From Ianthella basta (taxonomy: Eukaryota > Porifera > Demospongiae > Verongiida > Ianthellidae): a stretch of 64,000 bases of DNA. Shown one piece after another: positions 51,466 through 62,357 of the stretch; position 1 is the stretch's first letter, and each line of letters begins with the position of its first letter. The stretch is taken from positions 1,364,987-1,428,986 of the forward strand of contig OZ025873.1 in NCBI GenBank assembly GCA_964019415.1. Direction: 5' to 3'. Below the pieces are notes generated by a model. That model was given only the letters and a program-made list of their open reading frames with translations. It made no database searches and was not told where the DNA came from. The translations under genes were made by a program, and so were the position numbers.

Positions 51466-53640
51466 TTTTTTTCCAATGTCACCAATCATTATTATTGGAA
51501 ACACCAGTGCTAAAGACTGGTCAAAGAGCATGCATACAACAACAGAAAAGTGACATTAAGGTGAGCTTAACACTGCCAAAAAGGAAAGTTCTGACGATGA
51601 ACTTGCACAGTATGGTTAAGACACCAGTACAGGAGTTACAAAAGCTTAAACATAAACATGCAGCAGAATTCAAGAGGAAAGAAGAAAAAAGGATCATGCA
51701 AACTTAACTACACCAGTTCCGTTTACACCAGATGTCGTAGGACGATGCAACCACATGCTTAATTATGTCAATCTCGAAGTTCTGTCGGTCTTTGGCTTTG
51801 GCTTGTAGCAGTTTGAAGAGCTGCTGAAAGCCCACTGTGCTCAGGAAGCCTCTCGACCCGACCTCGAGAGTGATGATAGATGTGTGGTGGGAACAAGCAC
51901 AGGCAGCTGCAAGGTCCCGGTACCGATGGACCTTCCTCTCTGCAGCGTCTGCAATGTTGGTCTCAAAAGGCACCGTCAGCTCTACCAGGTAGATGGCTGA
52001 AGTTCCCCAAATAACCATGTCCGGGCGCAGGTCCGTGGGAGCAATATCTTGGGGGAACGTGTACTGCTGGCCTGGTAGGTCAGCTATGACTTGCATTCCT
52101 GATGACAGGTTGCGCTTGGAAAAGTCAAAGATGACCTTGAGCACATCATCGTGCCTGGTGGAGTAGCGTCGCAGACTGAGGGCCTTCTGGCAGGAGTTGA
52201 GAACATGGGCCAGAGACTGTACCTCTCCACAGAGTTGGCACCGTGGTGAGGAGAGCTTCTTCCACCTGAACAAGTTGGCATTGTGGGGAAGAGTGTCCGT
52301 CACCGCGTTGAGAGCAAACTTGAATACCCACTCTGGGAGGCTGAAGATGGCAGTGGACCAGTTCTGGGCCGCCCTGCCCTCGAACTCCCGCACAGTCAAC
52401 CCTTGAACTGGAAGGCTAGTGGTGTGAGCCAGTCTGGAGGCGGTGTCCTCGGCCTGGATCTTGGCCTTGACATGAGACACCACTTTCTTCCTGGGAGCCC
52501 CAGGGTCCTCCTTCATTACCCCCACCACCTCCTGGTAAGGCCGGAACAAAGCACACTGAAGTTGGGACTCACGGAGGGTGATTTGTGTGGCGATAGCTCG
52601 GACACTGGAGTCGCTTGAGCACATGTGTGAACCAGCCTTGGCAGCATGGAGCTTCTTGTACACAGTGACCAGGTGTGGGAGCTCCAGCCCACCGTTGGAC
52701 TTGGGAAGGAAGAGTCGATTGGGATCAGCAGAGCGGGCCAGACCACACCATCTTTTCAGAAACCTGGTGGCAATGGGCTGGAGGTGGTTCTGCAACCAGG
52801 AGATTGGCAGGTCTGAGATGGACAGGTCCCAGGTGAGACGAGGACAGATGCTGACCTTGAAAAGCTTTAACTTCTGCTGACGGGTGATGGGAGTGGCATC
52901 GACCTTCTCCAGCATGGACAATAGCTTGGTCTTGAGGTGCTCCCTGGATTCCTCAGAGGTGGAGTGGATGGCCACCGGGGCTCCAAGGAATCGAAATGTG
53001 GTGTCTCCCAGGTAGGGGATGGGCTCATTGCCAAGCTTGAGTCCAGGGTTGAAGGCCTTCCCAGAGGAGGCTTTGATCGCAACACTCACACACTTGGGGA
53101 CATTAGCCCGCATCCCTGACCAGGCCAACCATGACTCAGTGAGACGCAACAGGTGCTGGCATGAGGAGGGTCCATCACCGATCAGGGAGGTGTCATCTGC
53201 GTACTGCAGCAGGTTGATCCTACTGCGGACGGAGGTGAGGCTGTAGCCAAGCTGGGAGCAGCATTGGGTAATGGAGTCCACCAGGGTGTTCATCACCGTA
53301 TTGAAGATGATGACAGAGAGGGGGTCACCCTGGTAGACTCCAAGCTGGAGGTGGATGGGGACGGTGGTCCACGACTTGGTGGTGATGACGGCAGTGAGTC
53401 CATCATAGATGTTTGACACCAGATGAACCAGCTCCGGAGGAGCATGGTAGTGTGCCAGAGAGAAGGTGATTAAGTCATGGTGCACACTGCCGAATGCGTT
53501 GGCCAGGTCCAGCCAGCAGACACAGAGCGACTTGCGCCTCCTTCGAGCCTCCTGAAGGATGGATAGCAGCTTCAGGTGGTGCTCAGTGCAGCCAGGCACA
53601 CCATTGATGAACACACAGACATTGATGACACACACAGACA
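51464..53640 (-). mobile_element. 5'-truncated R2/HERO-like LINE
   Basis: A minus-strand non-LTR retrotransposon with a restriction-like endonuclease. The 3' end is a run of nine A (T on plus, 51464-51472) after a 3' UTR of about 230 bp. The 5' end is cut inside the reverse transcriptase domain, just upstream of GVPGCTEHH. The N-terminal zinc finger/Myb DNA-binding region and RT motifs 0-1 are absent. R2 itself targets 28S rDNA. No rDNA is visible here, so this is either a non-rDNA lineage or an off-target insertion. At the 5' junction an 18-19-bp CA-rich sequence (TTGATGA plus ACACACAGACA) is duplicated. Confidence 0.85.
51704..53635 (-). pseudogene. R2/HERO-like reverse transcriptase and endonuclease, 5'-truncated
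   Basis: 643 codons open to a natural stop. Reverse transcriptase motifs are visible: WLDLANAFGSVHH (41-53), GVYQGDPLS (99-107) and YADDTS (145-150). A zinc knuckle C466-x2-C469-x7-H477-x4-C482 follows. The restriction-like endonuclease has RPD at 537-539 and E552, then K568-x-x-R571. This module order is typical of R2-type LINEs. The first residues (MCVINVCVFIN) read through the truncation junction and are not native. The body is undamaged, so this is a recent but dead-on-arrival copy. WLDLANA and GVYQGDPLS favour a HERO/R2 affinity over NeSL, from family memory only. Confidence 0.85.
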
Positions 53641-54384
53641 GCTGTTATTTTCACCCAATCCCATGTGGTCACATTACATTGTGCATTATGCAACCATATA
53701 TATGATGGGTCAACACAGTGTTGGTCATGGCTGTTAGCTATGTTGACCCAATCCCATGTGGTCATACTTGTGAGGCACACATACAAACCACATGCACATG
53801 CAAGTAACAATGTTACATGCAAAAGGTTAGTTCACCAGGGCTTTAACATGGTTCGGAGGCCAACTTCCTTCACACTAGCTTCAACCAACAGATGAAGAAG
53901 TCCTGGGAGACCATGATGGGAGCGAGTGGAGGGACAATACTTAATATTGGGGCATGTGAAGAAACAACAAAAGAAAGGAAAATATACTTGCTTCATACTC
54001 ACAAACACAACCACTGTGACAGTGTGACATTGATGTCTTGGTAATGACGGGAAAGCCACACGTCATTGTCAAGCTGTCTCCAGTTACCACTACCAGCTGG
54101 TAAAATCCAGAGCATGCTGAAACCATTCACACACTACATGTAGTCATATCCTTGGCCCCAGTGAGTGCAGCTTGCCCAGTTCTGCTCTCCGTTCACACAC
54201 ATGCAAACACTCATCATGCACAGAACACACCCATACCATAATACATTAAATCATGCAAACTACAAACTAGTACAAATAACAGATAAATACACACTTCATT
54301 TCAGAGTTTTTTTTACAAAATTTACTCCTCATGTATCATAGAGCCCGCCTGTGAGCTTGCGTTTATGCTGCAAACAGTCGTCAC
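53641..54384. other. Intergenic DNA with a 19-bp direct repeat
   Basis: No gene is supported. ACCCAATCCCATGTGGTCA occurs at 53653-53671 and again at 53746-53764, each preceded by GCTGTTA, so a unit of about 93 bp is partly duplicated. The rest is AT-moderate DNA with scattered CACACA stretches. Confidence 0.7.
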
Positions 54385-54873
54385 TCACAACCAGGATGCC
54401 CACTGGAACCCGCCAGTGGACACATTTAGTGATATCAAAGCAATCCCTCCAATGAACAACACCCCAATGACAACAGAAGGATACATCGGTATGAAGGCCA
54501 GCTTTACCTGGGGGAGGAATCAGTGGAAAGGATCTTCGTGTTATTATAACTGGGAAGTACATTGCTGTCTCCCTCCTTCCTTCCCTCATTTGTATCCCTT
54601 CCTCTCCTCCCCTCCACTTCCCTCTCTCCCATCCGTCACCTATCCCCTTCATCACCTATCCCTCCCCCTCCCCTCCCCTCCCCCTCCCATCCCCTCCCTC
54701 CACTCCCCTCCCCCTCCCTCTCCTCCTTCCCCCACCTGCACTTTAGCGTTAACACAGTACTGTTCGAATGAGTCCAGATCCAACATTGGTGTCTCAGCAT
54801 AGAGGTAGGGTCTTGTCCTCAGCTCTATTCCAAGGCGCCCGATGTGCCTTCCAGCATACGTCACCCTCACAGC
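54385..54873 (-). CDS. Last two exons of an unrecognised membrane protein
   Basis: Two minus-strand exons with matching phase. Exon 54736-54873 (138 nt) follows an acceptor GCAG and ends before GTGGGG. It encodes 46 residues including GRLGIELRTRPYLYAETP and DLDSFEQYC. Exon 54385-54507 (123 nt) follows CCCCAG and encodes 40 residues. It includes a hydrophobic stretch (PSVVIGVLFIGGIALISLN), then STGGFQWASWL and a stop at 54385-54387. The protein therefore ends in one membrane segment and a short tail. Upstream exons were not found between 54874 and 56500. I do not recognise the family. Both splice sites and the phase-0 join are visible; the gene's extent is inferred. Confidence 0.6.
54556..54735. 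repeat. Polypyrimidine/polypurine tract in intron
   Basis: About 180 bp of almost pure C/T on the plus strand (G/A on the minus), with many CCCCTCCC blocks. It lies within the 228-bp intron of the membrane-protein gene. The transcribed strand sense makes the intron RNA G-rich, with repeated GGGG/GGG runs that could fold into quadruplexes or triplex DNA. Confidence 0.85.
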
Positions 54874-55711
54874 CTGCATGGATTGCATCATTATACGTGT
54901 ATTATTACTGTGTATACCTGTGAATGCTATGTGTATTAAAGTGTGCATAAGACATGCCAGAAACAATGTGGGTTTAATTTGCCATTTTCACAGCCATGCT
55001 TCAAGTGTGTATAAAGAGTAGCCACAGCATTAGTATGAAAATGCAAGAAAGAAGGTACAAACACATCCACAGTAGCACTATGTACACAAACAGAACAGAA
55101 CACTAACTACTGATTGCATACATGTTCCAACTTCTTAGACACCCTTCACACCCTTACATACATCTACAATTAAAACACACACACGCGCACGTGCGCTATT
55201 AACTTATGCAGACAGATGCAGAGAAGAATAGGATACGTGCATATGTAGATGACAGTCGAGTCAGCTGTGTCTAGAACAACCGCTACCTGCTTCAAAGAAA
55301 GAATAGAAAGAGTGTGCACTCCACTGCATACATATTCTCTCCCCAGTCCTCTTCACACACAATCACACATGAATGAACCCACACACATATTTACACTGGT
55401 GACTGGTGTTTAGACCTGTCATTGGGGATGTTCTGAGCTATGATTATATGCATGGTCTGGTCGGAACCAAGTGAAGGTGAGCCACTTGCATCTGAGTAAA
55501 CATGCACTTGCATCTAAACATCTGCAGTCAATTGCAAGGAAGGGGACAGGAAGATTTGGCGCAGACAGGCAAGAAAAGTATTAAGAGACACCAAAGGATC
55601 GTTTCAGTGAAAGGACTAACTACCCAGCGAATCCATACGAAAGTTTTCAGGGTCTTCACCAGACACTGCTGCCAGCCGTCCGCAGCCGTCCTACGTAGCC
55701 TCAACTCACAG
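54874..55711. other. Intergenic or intronic DNA, no gene recognised
   Basis: Mixed unique DNA. A minus-strand acceptor-like site with a long pyrimidine tract lies near 55290 (TTTGAAGCAG followed by GTAGCGGTTG). It could introduce an upstream exon of the membrane-protein gene, but no matching donor was convincing. Nothing else is supportable. Confidence 0.5.
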
Positions 55712-56314
55712 CCGGTGTCACGGTTTATTCCATCCCCCCAGTTTTGTATCCCCCCGGGTAAAATAAACTAGGATACTTTATCCCCCGACTGCGAATTTCT
55801 GAGTATTTCTTAACTCTTTTTGGTGTGTTTCACCTCGAGGGGTTGTTCTGACAGCCATCAACCCTGCTTTGACAAGCAGTAGCTAAGATTCAGACCGTTT
55901 CATGCTCCTCACATGCTCAGGCCGTAGCGTCGATGTACCTGCACATTGATGTCCACCAGTTTGCGAAACTGCACGCCGTACTGCTACTCAAACACTTCTG
56001 CTCGTTGTAGTTGTGCCCTCTTGACATTCTTCGAGAACCCAGAGGATTACACAAGCATCCCAGCCATGGTAGAAGGACAAAAACCTCACCGCGGTCGTCA
56101 GTTAACAAGACCGATGTGGTCTTCTGCAAGGACTGCGAAGGAAGTGCAGGGTTCGCAGATATCATCACCTAACAGTCTCTTCTGGTAGTGGTAAGTCTCA
56201 TCCTGCAGCAGGGTGCATTTTATTAGCTTCTATCAGCATTTCTGTGTCGTTTAACCAACCTTCGGTTACCCGGGGGATACTTTATACGGGGGGTAAAATA
56301 AACTGTGACACCGG
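55712..56314. mobile_element. Non-autonomous DNA transposon with terminal inverted repeats
   Basis: 603 bp bounded by CCGGTGTCACGGTTTATT on the left and the inverted AATAAACTGTGACACCGG on the right (17 of 18 bases match). A second, imperfect inverted pair lies just inside: GTATCCCCCCGGGTAA versus TTACCCGGGGGATAC. The C-rich inner repeats are distinctive. No transposase frame is visible. CCGG at both outer edges could be a 4-bp target duplication or part of the inverted repeat. The superfamily cannot be assigned. Confidence 0.75.
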
Positions 56315-56439
56315 TATGGTTAAAGTACACAAACAAAATGGCGGACCTCAGGCAATACCACGAAAGATGGCAATTTCTCGGCAAACCATCCCTGTCCATA
56401 GAATCCAGGTCCACAGACAGGACCAAATGACGCTCTGCC

Positions 56440-56580
56440 GTTATTGTCTCAGGCGTGAGGCCGTATAAAGTTCTACATCGGCCGCGCGAGCGGCAAATGT
56501 CAAACTGCCGACAGACAGAGAGAGTGTTAACCAATCACTTTCCCCTGCGCTATCGCGCGTAGGGTAATAATATTAACATG
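56440..56580. promoter_or_regulatory. CpG-rich, promoter-like segment
   Basis: It contains TATAAAG near 56463, GGCCGCGCGAGCGGC, a CCAAT box (TTAACCAATCAC) and GCGCTATCGCGCG, in otherwise CpG-poor surroundings. It lies between the 3' end of the CAP-Gly gene and the membrane-protein exons, and could drive the latter on the minus strand. Just to the left, on the plus strand, AAAATGGCGGAC opens a 30-codon frame (56338-56430, MADLRQYHERW...) of unknown meaning. Direction and activity are inferred. Confidence 0.35.
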
Positions 56581-56887
56581 ACATGAACATAAGTTAAAGG
56601 ATGCAATGGCATGTGCACACATCCAGTTTTCTCCACACTCCATCTGCAAGGAGGAACACATGTACGCATATATATACAGTGGAAACCCTTATAATATTAT
56701 TCACACTCTGAGTTCAGGACACCTTGCTAAAGAGGACAGTGCTTACTGTCCCAGCTACACAGAGAGGTGTGCAAACTATTAGTGAAATGAGGTTACTTGG
56801 GCCTGTCCCAAACTGCTACAAAGGTGTCCAGGAGAGAGGCCTTACTGTATATGCATGAGTCTGCAAACCCACCCTTACTGAGCTTGT

Positions 56888-57492
56888 TCAGTGGTCACTC
56901 TTCCTCGAGTCCACTCGATGCAGCATCCTAGAGTCCTTTGACGCTGTGTCAGGTTTACGCCCAACTTGCTGCACATTGCGCAGGAGCAAACAAGACTAGG
57001 GCTCACACAGCACAAGGATGGAGGATGTGTCAGCAGTTTACGCAGCTGGACAGCATGCAACATGTTCAGACACACAACTTACTGTTCGAAGTGTCACACA
57101 GAGAATGTCTGAGCCCTTGACAAAGATCCCATGAGATGGGCGGCCATCAAAATATCTCTGCTTTCGGTAGGTTCCATCATTCTCACCAACTATCATCATA
57201 GGCACGATACATATACAAGACAGTACAAAACTGTATTCATTGTGTAGTCATATTGCAGAAACTCACCAGGAGCATCGAGCTCTACTCCAATGTACGTGGC
57301 ATTGAGAGGGTCATCGTGGAGCCGACCAATGTATTTTACTATCCCTTTAATGAGACAAAGACACACATCCTTGTATCACAGTAGCAGGCAGCTGCTCTGC
57401 ATAACTGTGATATGTGCAATTGTGCATGTCCCTAATACACTAGCTGAGGGATGTCATGTTTGCATTCCTGACTGACACATACACACACACAG

Positions 57493-57555
<63 letters not shown>

Positions 57556-59944
57556 ACACACACGATTGTGCAATGTTCACGCAAACCTGACTGATGCCCT
57601 TTCACAACCACCCTGTCCCCCAGCACCATCTGCTGCCCACTCCTACAAGACAGAGACACCAACAAAAAGAGTGGTACGTACAAGACTTAAAGAGACCCAA
57701 ACCCAGACCACGCTGTAGGGTGCCCCTAACACTCAAACACACTCATGGTGATGTCCTCACAACCACTGGGGTGAGTCAATGGCCTCTAAGTATCATATCG
57801 GAGCAGGTACTAACACACATCCAATCACCTTCATTATCTGTGTGTGGGGGAGGGCTGCAATGCGCTTGAGCTTGCATGTACCCTTAAAGCTAAATTCTGT
57901 GTGACGGTAAGCCCAACTGGAGCGCAGTCCACAATGTCATGTGACCACACGGGATTGGGACACAGACACCACTGTAACGTACACACCTCGCCTGTCACCC
58001 TCACATCCTCTTCACACTCCACCGTCCTACCCCTCACACCCTCACCCTCCACCCCTCACACACCTGGCACATGCACCACCTCCGACTGTAGTTGCTCCAA
58101 GACTCTGTACGGCTTGGCAAATGGAGCAGGCACAGCCGGAGAGGGGTGGGGGGAGGGTAGCGTCTCCCTTGGACTTTGGGGTAGAGAGCTCCAGAGGGGG
58201 GAAGGTTAAATGGCGCCTGTGTCCTCTAGAGTGTTTATGGCTCTCACTGCAGCAGAGACAAGAGAGAAGGATATGCTCAGAGTTGCTAGTCATGTGACTC
58301 CAAATGAGCATTTAGTCGATTGTCTCAGGCAATGACTTGAGGCAAGTGTGTGTCCACAAATGCAGGATGAATACGGGCATTCTGTCCAGGTTAGCTACCA
58401 TCTGAAATGTCAGCTTAAGCAGTGTACTCACGGGTCAATGTATTGCCCCTTAGAGTTGACAGTGTGGGATCGTGTCTTCAGTGAAAGTACAGGAACCATC
58501 TGGCCCTAACCAGGAAGATGGGAGTGTTAAGACATCAAATTTCCCTTAGACTGTAAAAGAAATGGAAATTAATGGGTGCAAGAAACTGCCGTTACTTTGC
58601 TGTCCTTTCTCTTCTGTTCCAACTCTTTCTGTCTGCAATAAGAGAGGATTCAATGATAGCTACGTATCTTGATGCCATGGTCAACACACAATACTACACA
58701 AGCCTATCACAGAGCAGTAAGGAGCCATGGTAGCCCAACCTACACAGGTGAATGGCTTACAACTGTAGCTGTCTTTCTCTAGAGAACCTCTTCCTCGCTT
58801 CCTCCTCTTTGAACTCTGTTTTAGTCATCTGTACGGGGAGAGACATGCACCTAGCACATTTTACCACATCACGAGTGAGTTGCAGTTGGTTGAGGAAAGC
58901 AAACACCATTGAATGCTAGTGGAAGAGTAAGGGGTGATTGGGACTGTTGAGCCTACCACCCCTCCCCCCCCCCCCCACCCTCCTGCAACACACATACCTC
59001 CATCACGCATACTTTACCCTTAAGCTTCTGCGGGATAAAGTAGAACAGCATGTGCACAAGCGCCCCATCAACTCATACTGGAGTGTTCTATCCACTCCAC
59101 TGTGACTTACCCTCATTTCCCTTAGAGCCATGTCCAATCTCCTAGATAGCTGGATGTTCTCATCCACAGCTACACATTAGGAGCACAGTGGACACGTGAT
59201 TGTTAGGAATGGAGAGCTCATAGTGTTAGACTTGGTAAACGGGAAAGAAGATAAAGAACACACACTAACTTTCTTTGTACTGTTTCTCCAAGTTGTCGTC
59301 ATATGTGGTGATAGTTCTTAGCTCTTCAAGTGCACGAGACACCTCCATTCTGCAACCAATCAGTAAACAATAAGAACAAACATCACTGTTTGCCGCTCAA
59401 TGGCCCCCCAGCTGCAAATGACTGCATTGCCTGCACCAGTGCACTCACTGCATTCTTTTCAGCAGTACTGGCATGGACTGCTCGCCCTCAGAGGTCAAGC
59501 CAAGCTACAACACAACACAACACGCTGGAGACATTCACCTTGTGCCACCACACACCAATCAGTTGATCGCGGGGCTCCATGCTATAGCTTACACATTCTG
59601 CAATGCTCTCCAGCGACGGCTCCGCCAGGGCGGGAAGACGAACACGCTCAGGTGATTGCGGGCTAAGGGAATACATTAATTCAGAAACACGGTAAGCTGG
59701 TTCAATGAGTAGACCTGCTCCGTAGCGTGTGGACTGACCTAACGTCGGCCGCTTCTGGGTCTGCAGGCTGAACTATATCTGTGTGGGCAGTAGCGGAGAG
59801 GACAGTAAGGCGTGACATGATCGATGGCAGTGAAATAATCGGTGATGCGTTGAGCCATTTAAAATAAGTTGGACGGTCGTGGATCGCCAGCACTGAGCAA
59901 GGCTTACCTGGAAATGCATTTCGCTGGCTTCCTACATCAGCCAT
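56888..59944 (-). CDS. Coiled-coil protein with C-terminal CAP-Gly domain
   Basis: Minus-strand exons: 59908-59944, 59739-59760, 59593-59662, 59270-59342, 59111-59169, 58761-58828, 58596-58632, 58432-58505, then an uncertain stretch (about 57690-58246), and 57587-57642, 57267-57344, 57083-57189, 56888-56968. All listed junctions have GT/AG and compatible phases. Exon 4 needs the second AG, at ATGGAG, rather than the nearer GCAG. The N-terminus is acidic and proline-containing (MADVGSQRNAF). Charged coiled coil follows (ALEELRT, NIQLSRRLDMALREM, EFKEEEARKRFSRERQLQ). The C-terminal CAP-Gly domain (LGDRVVVKG, GIVKYIG, YIGVELD, GENDGTY, KQRYFDGRPSHGIFV) should bind EEY/F tails of tubulin, EB or CLIP proteins. 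It ends KSDH. No USP, kinesin or ubiquitin-like domain is seen, so CYLD, KIF13 and TBCB do not fit. Family unknown. Confidence 0.8.
57477..57564. repeat. (CA)n microsatellite in an intron of the CAP-Gly gene
   Basis: About 85 bp of CA dinucleotides with minor interruptions, in the intron between the first two CAP-Gly exons, about 22 bp from the donor side. Confidence 0.95.
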
Positions 59945-60043
59945 TGTTACTGCGGACCACGCCCATCAGTTGCCATTGGTGACGGCCACTGACCCCACCC
60001 CTATCTGGTGGGGACGTGCTAAATATTGCGCAATACCACAAAG
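59945..60043. promoter_or_regulatory. Putative bidirectional promoter between CAP-Gly gene and GORASP
   Basis: Only 99 bp separate the two divergent start codons (59944 minus, 60044 plus). The interval holds an inverted CCAAT box (CCATTGGTGACG, near 59974), CACC/GC-type boxes (CCACGCCC, CCCCACCCC) and no TATA box. That composition is typical of shared housekeeping promoters. Transcription start sites must lie in or very near this short interval, so both 5' UTRs are very short or overlap. Confidence 0.75.
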
Positions 60044-60248
60044 ATGGGGGCCGGGCAGTCGTCACAAACAGTACCTGGTGGAGGAACTGACGGCTATCAC
60101 GTACTAAAGGTAAGTGCGAGCACTGAATAGTCTAATGCTTTCCTCACAGTCTGTATTGTTTCGTCGTGAGAGGATAAGGTGATGTTTACAGTAGTTGAGC
60201 ACTGGCTTGATCCTTCATTTAATAATAGTACGGATCACAGTAGATTGA

Positions 60249-60283
<35 letters not shown>

Positions 60284-60696
60284 TGCTCAATGCTTGTCTA
60301 CTCAGTGATTTTTTTTATATTCTCTTTGTTACATTGTTACACTTCACAGCACATAGGTACATAACACGTTGCACAGCGACTCAGAGTGTGTTGTATGTTT
60401 TTGATACAGTACATCTCTGGGAATGTGTATGCTTATGCATTATGTGCATTAGCTAATAGAATTATCCACTACAATTTACACATGTGAGCGACCCAATACC
60501 ACCGTTAATGTGTGTATGTGTGTGCGTATGCACTGTGTATTGAAGAGTATACTGTTTACTGTAAGTATGTAGATAGATGAAGCCACTGGTCATTTTCTAC
60601 ACAGTATCCTATGTCTGTGCATGTGTGTGTACATCACATAGGACTTAGGTGTGCATGTGATGGGTGCTGTGTAGTGCAGTGGTATGTGCATGTGTT

Positions 60697-60745
<49 letters not shown>

Positions 60746-61232
60746 TGTATTGAGGATGTAGTGTTACACTGATTGCATTAACCCCTGTTTAAGGTGCAAG
60801 AGGATTCGCCGGGTGGTCTCGCTGGGCTGGAGCCCTACTTTGACTACATTGTTTCAGTCAGCGACGTGAGATTGGTACGTAAGCTAACAGGCTGCATGCA
60901 CCAATGTTACATGTACAAAGCAGTGCTACATACGTACATATGTACATAGGTGTGCGCGCGTCTGCTGTTTGGACTGAGTTGGCCAAGTGACTTGTATAAT
61001 GTGTTTTGTGTGTGTACGCCATATGTTTGTGGTATGTCAATGTGTATTCACAATATGGTCTGGTTTTGTGAAATAGTTCAATACAGTGTATTGTGTGGGT
61101 TGTGTGTGTAGAGTCAAGATGAACACCAACTGAAGGATGTGCTGAAAGCTGGGATTGGCGAGCCATTGAAAATGGTGGTCTATAACTCAAAGTCGAGAAG
61201 CTGCAGAGGTGTGTATTGTGGGATGAATAGTG

Positions 61233-61271
<39 letters not shown>

Positions 61272-61553
61272 CCTTGTTCCCCTCTCTGTACCACACAATG
61301 GATAGCACTTACATTCGTGTAATGTGGTTGTGCTTGAATACAAATGTGGTCACTAATGGAAACATACTAATTAATCTCTGTTTTATTCCTTCTTGCTTTA
61401 AATAATTAGACGTGTACATCACACCGTCCAACACTTGGGGCGGTCAGGGACTTTTAGGTGAGGCCAGCATCAGAGCTTATCTGCCACTGTGTTATGTGTT
61501 GTATGTGGGTTTCATGGGCAAGTGTGTCACTTGTTTGTTGTGTATTGCAGGAC

Positions 61554-61587
<34 letters not shown>

Positions 61588-62280
61588 GGGGGAGAGGGAG
61601 GGAGGGAGGGAGAGAGTATGTGATGCCTGTATTCCACCCAATGCAGGTGTGAGCATAAGGTACTGCTCTTTTGACGGTGCATCTGAGAATGTATGGCACA
61701 TACTGGTGAGTCGATCAGTGTTCCCAGGCGGTGCATCATTTGTACACGTGTCACACACACTGTCCTCTGACACTACACCATTGCTGTGTGATCCCTCGTG
61801 TGACTGCTCAGGAGGTCTACAGCAACTCTCCTGCCGCAAAGGCCGGCCTACAGGCCTATGATGACTACATTCTTGGAACAGACTCATCCTTACAGGAGGT
61901 AGGAGGACCCGTAAACTGAGCATTGGTTATGTACCACTGTCAGGTTGACTTTTCACAATAAGATGGTTTATGTATGTTAGAGCTGTACAGTTGTGTGTGT
62001 GTGTGTGTGTGCGCGCACGTGTGTGTGTGCGTGTGAAGAGATCAGTGCCTGGCACTACTGAGTTAGTGTCTTGTCCTTCTTCGTTTGTTAGGATGATTTC
62101 ACTGCCGTTGTTGAGAACAGTGACCATAAGGAGCTTAAGCTGTATGTGTACAACACAAAAACGGAGCGAGTGCGAGAGGTGAGTGCATGTACAGTAGCCT
62201 CGTGGCACCACCACCTCTGCTATGGGTCACTGTATGTGATGGGTGCATGAATGTGTACGTATGTACATAATACTGTGTGT

Positions 62281-62357
<77 letters not shown>

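Noticed and set aside
51316..51531. Frames made of CVCVCV or HTHTHT
   Set aside because: Direct translation of the CA microsatellite. The same applies to such frames near 57500, 60250, 61250, 62000 and 62300.
55917..56534. Minus-strand frames across the TIR element and the CpG patch as exons of the membrane-protein gene
   Set aside because: No convincing splice sites, and the frames cross the transposon ends.
57690..58250. Specific exon structure for the middle of the CAP-Gly gene, including a possible exon at 58216 or 58246 leftwards
   Set aside because: Candidate exons give conflicting frames (Pro/Ser-rich in one, Cys-rich in another), and none joins the first CAP-Gly exon in a compatible phase, so I left it unresolved.
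56888..59944. Assignment to CYLD or TBCB
   Set aside because: No ubiquitin protease, second CAP-Gly or ubiquitin-like domain is visible. The N-terminal coiled coil does not fit either family.
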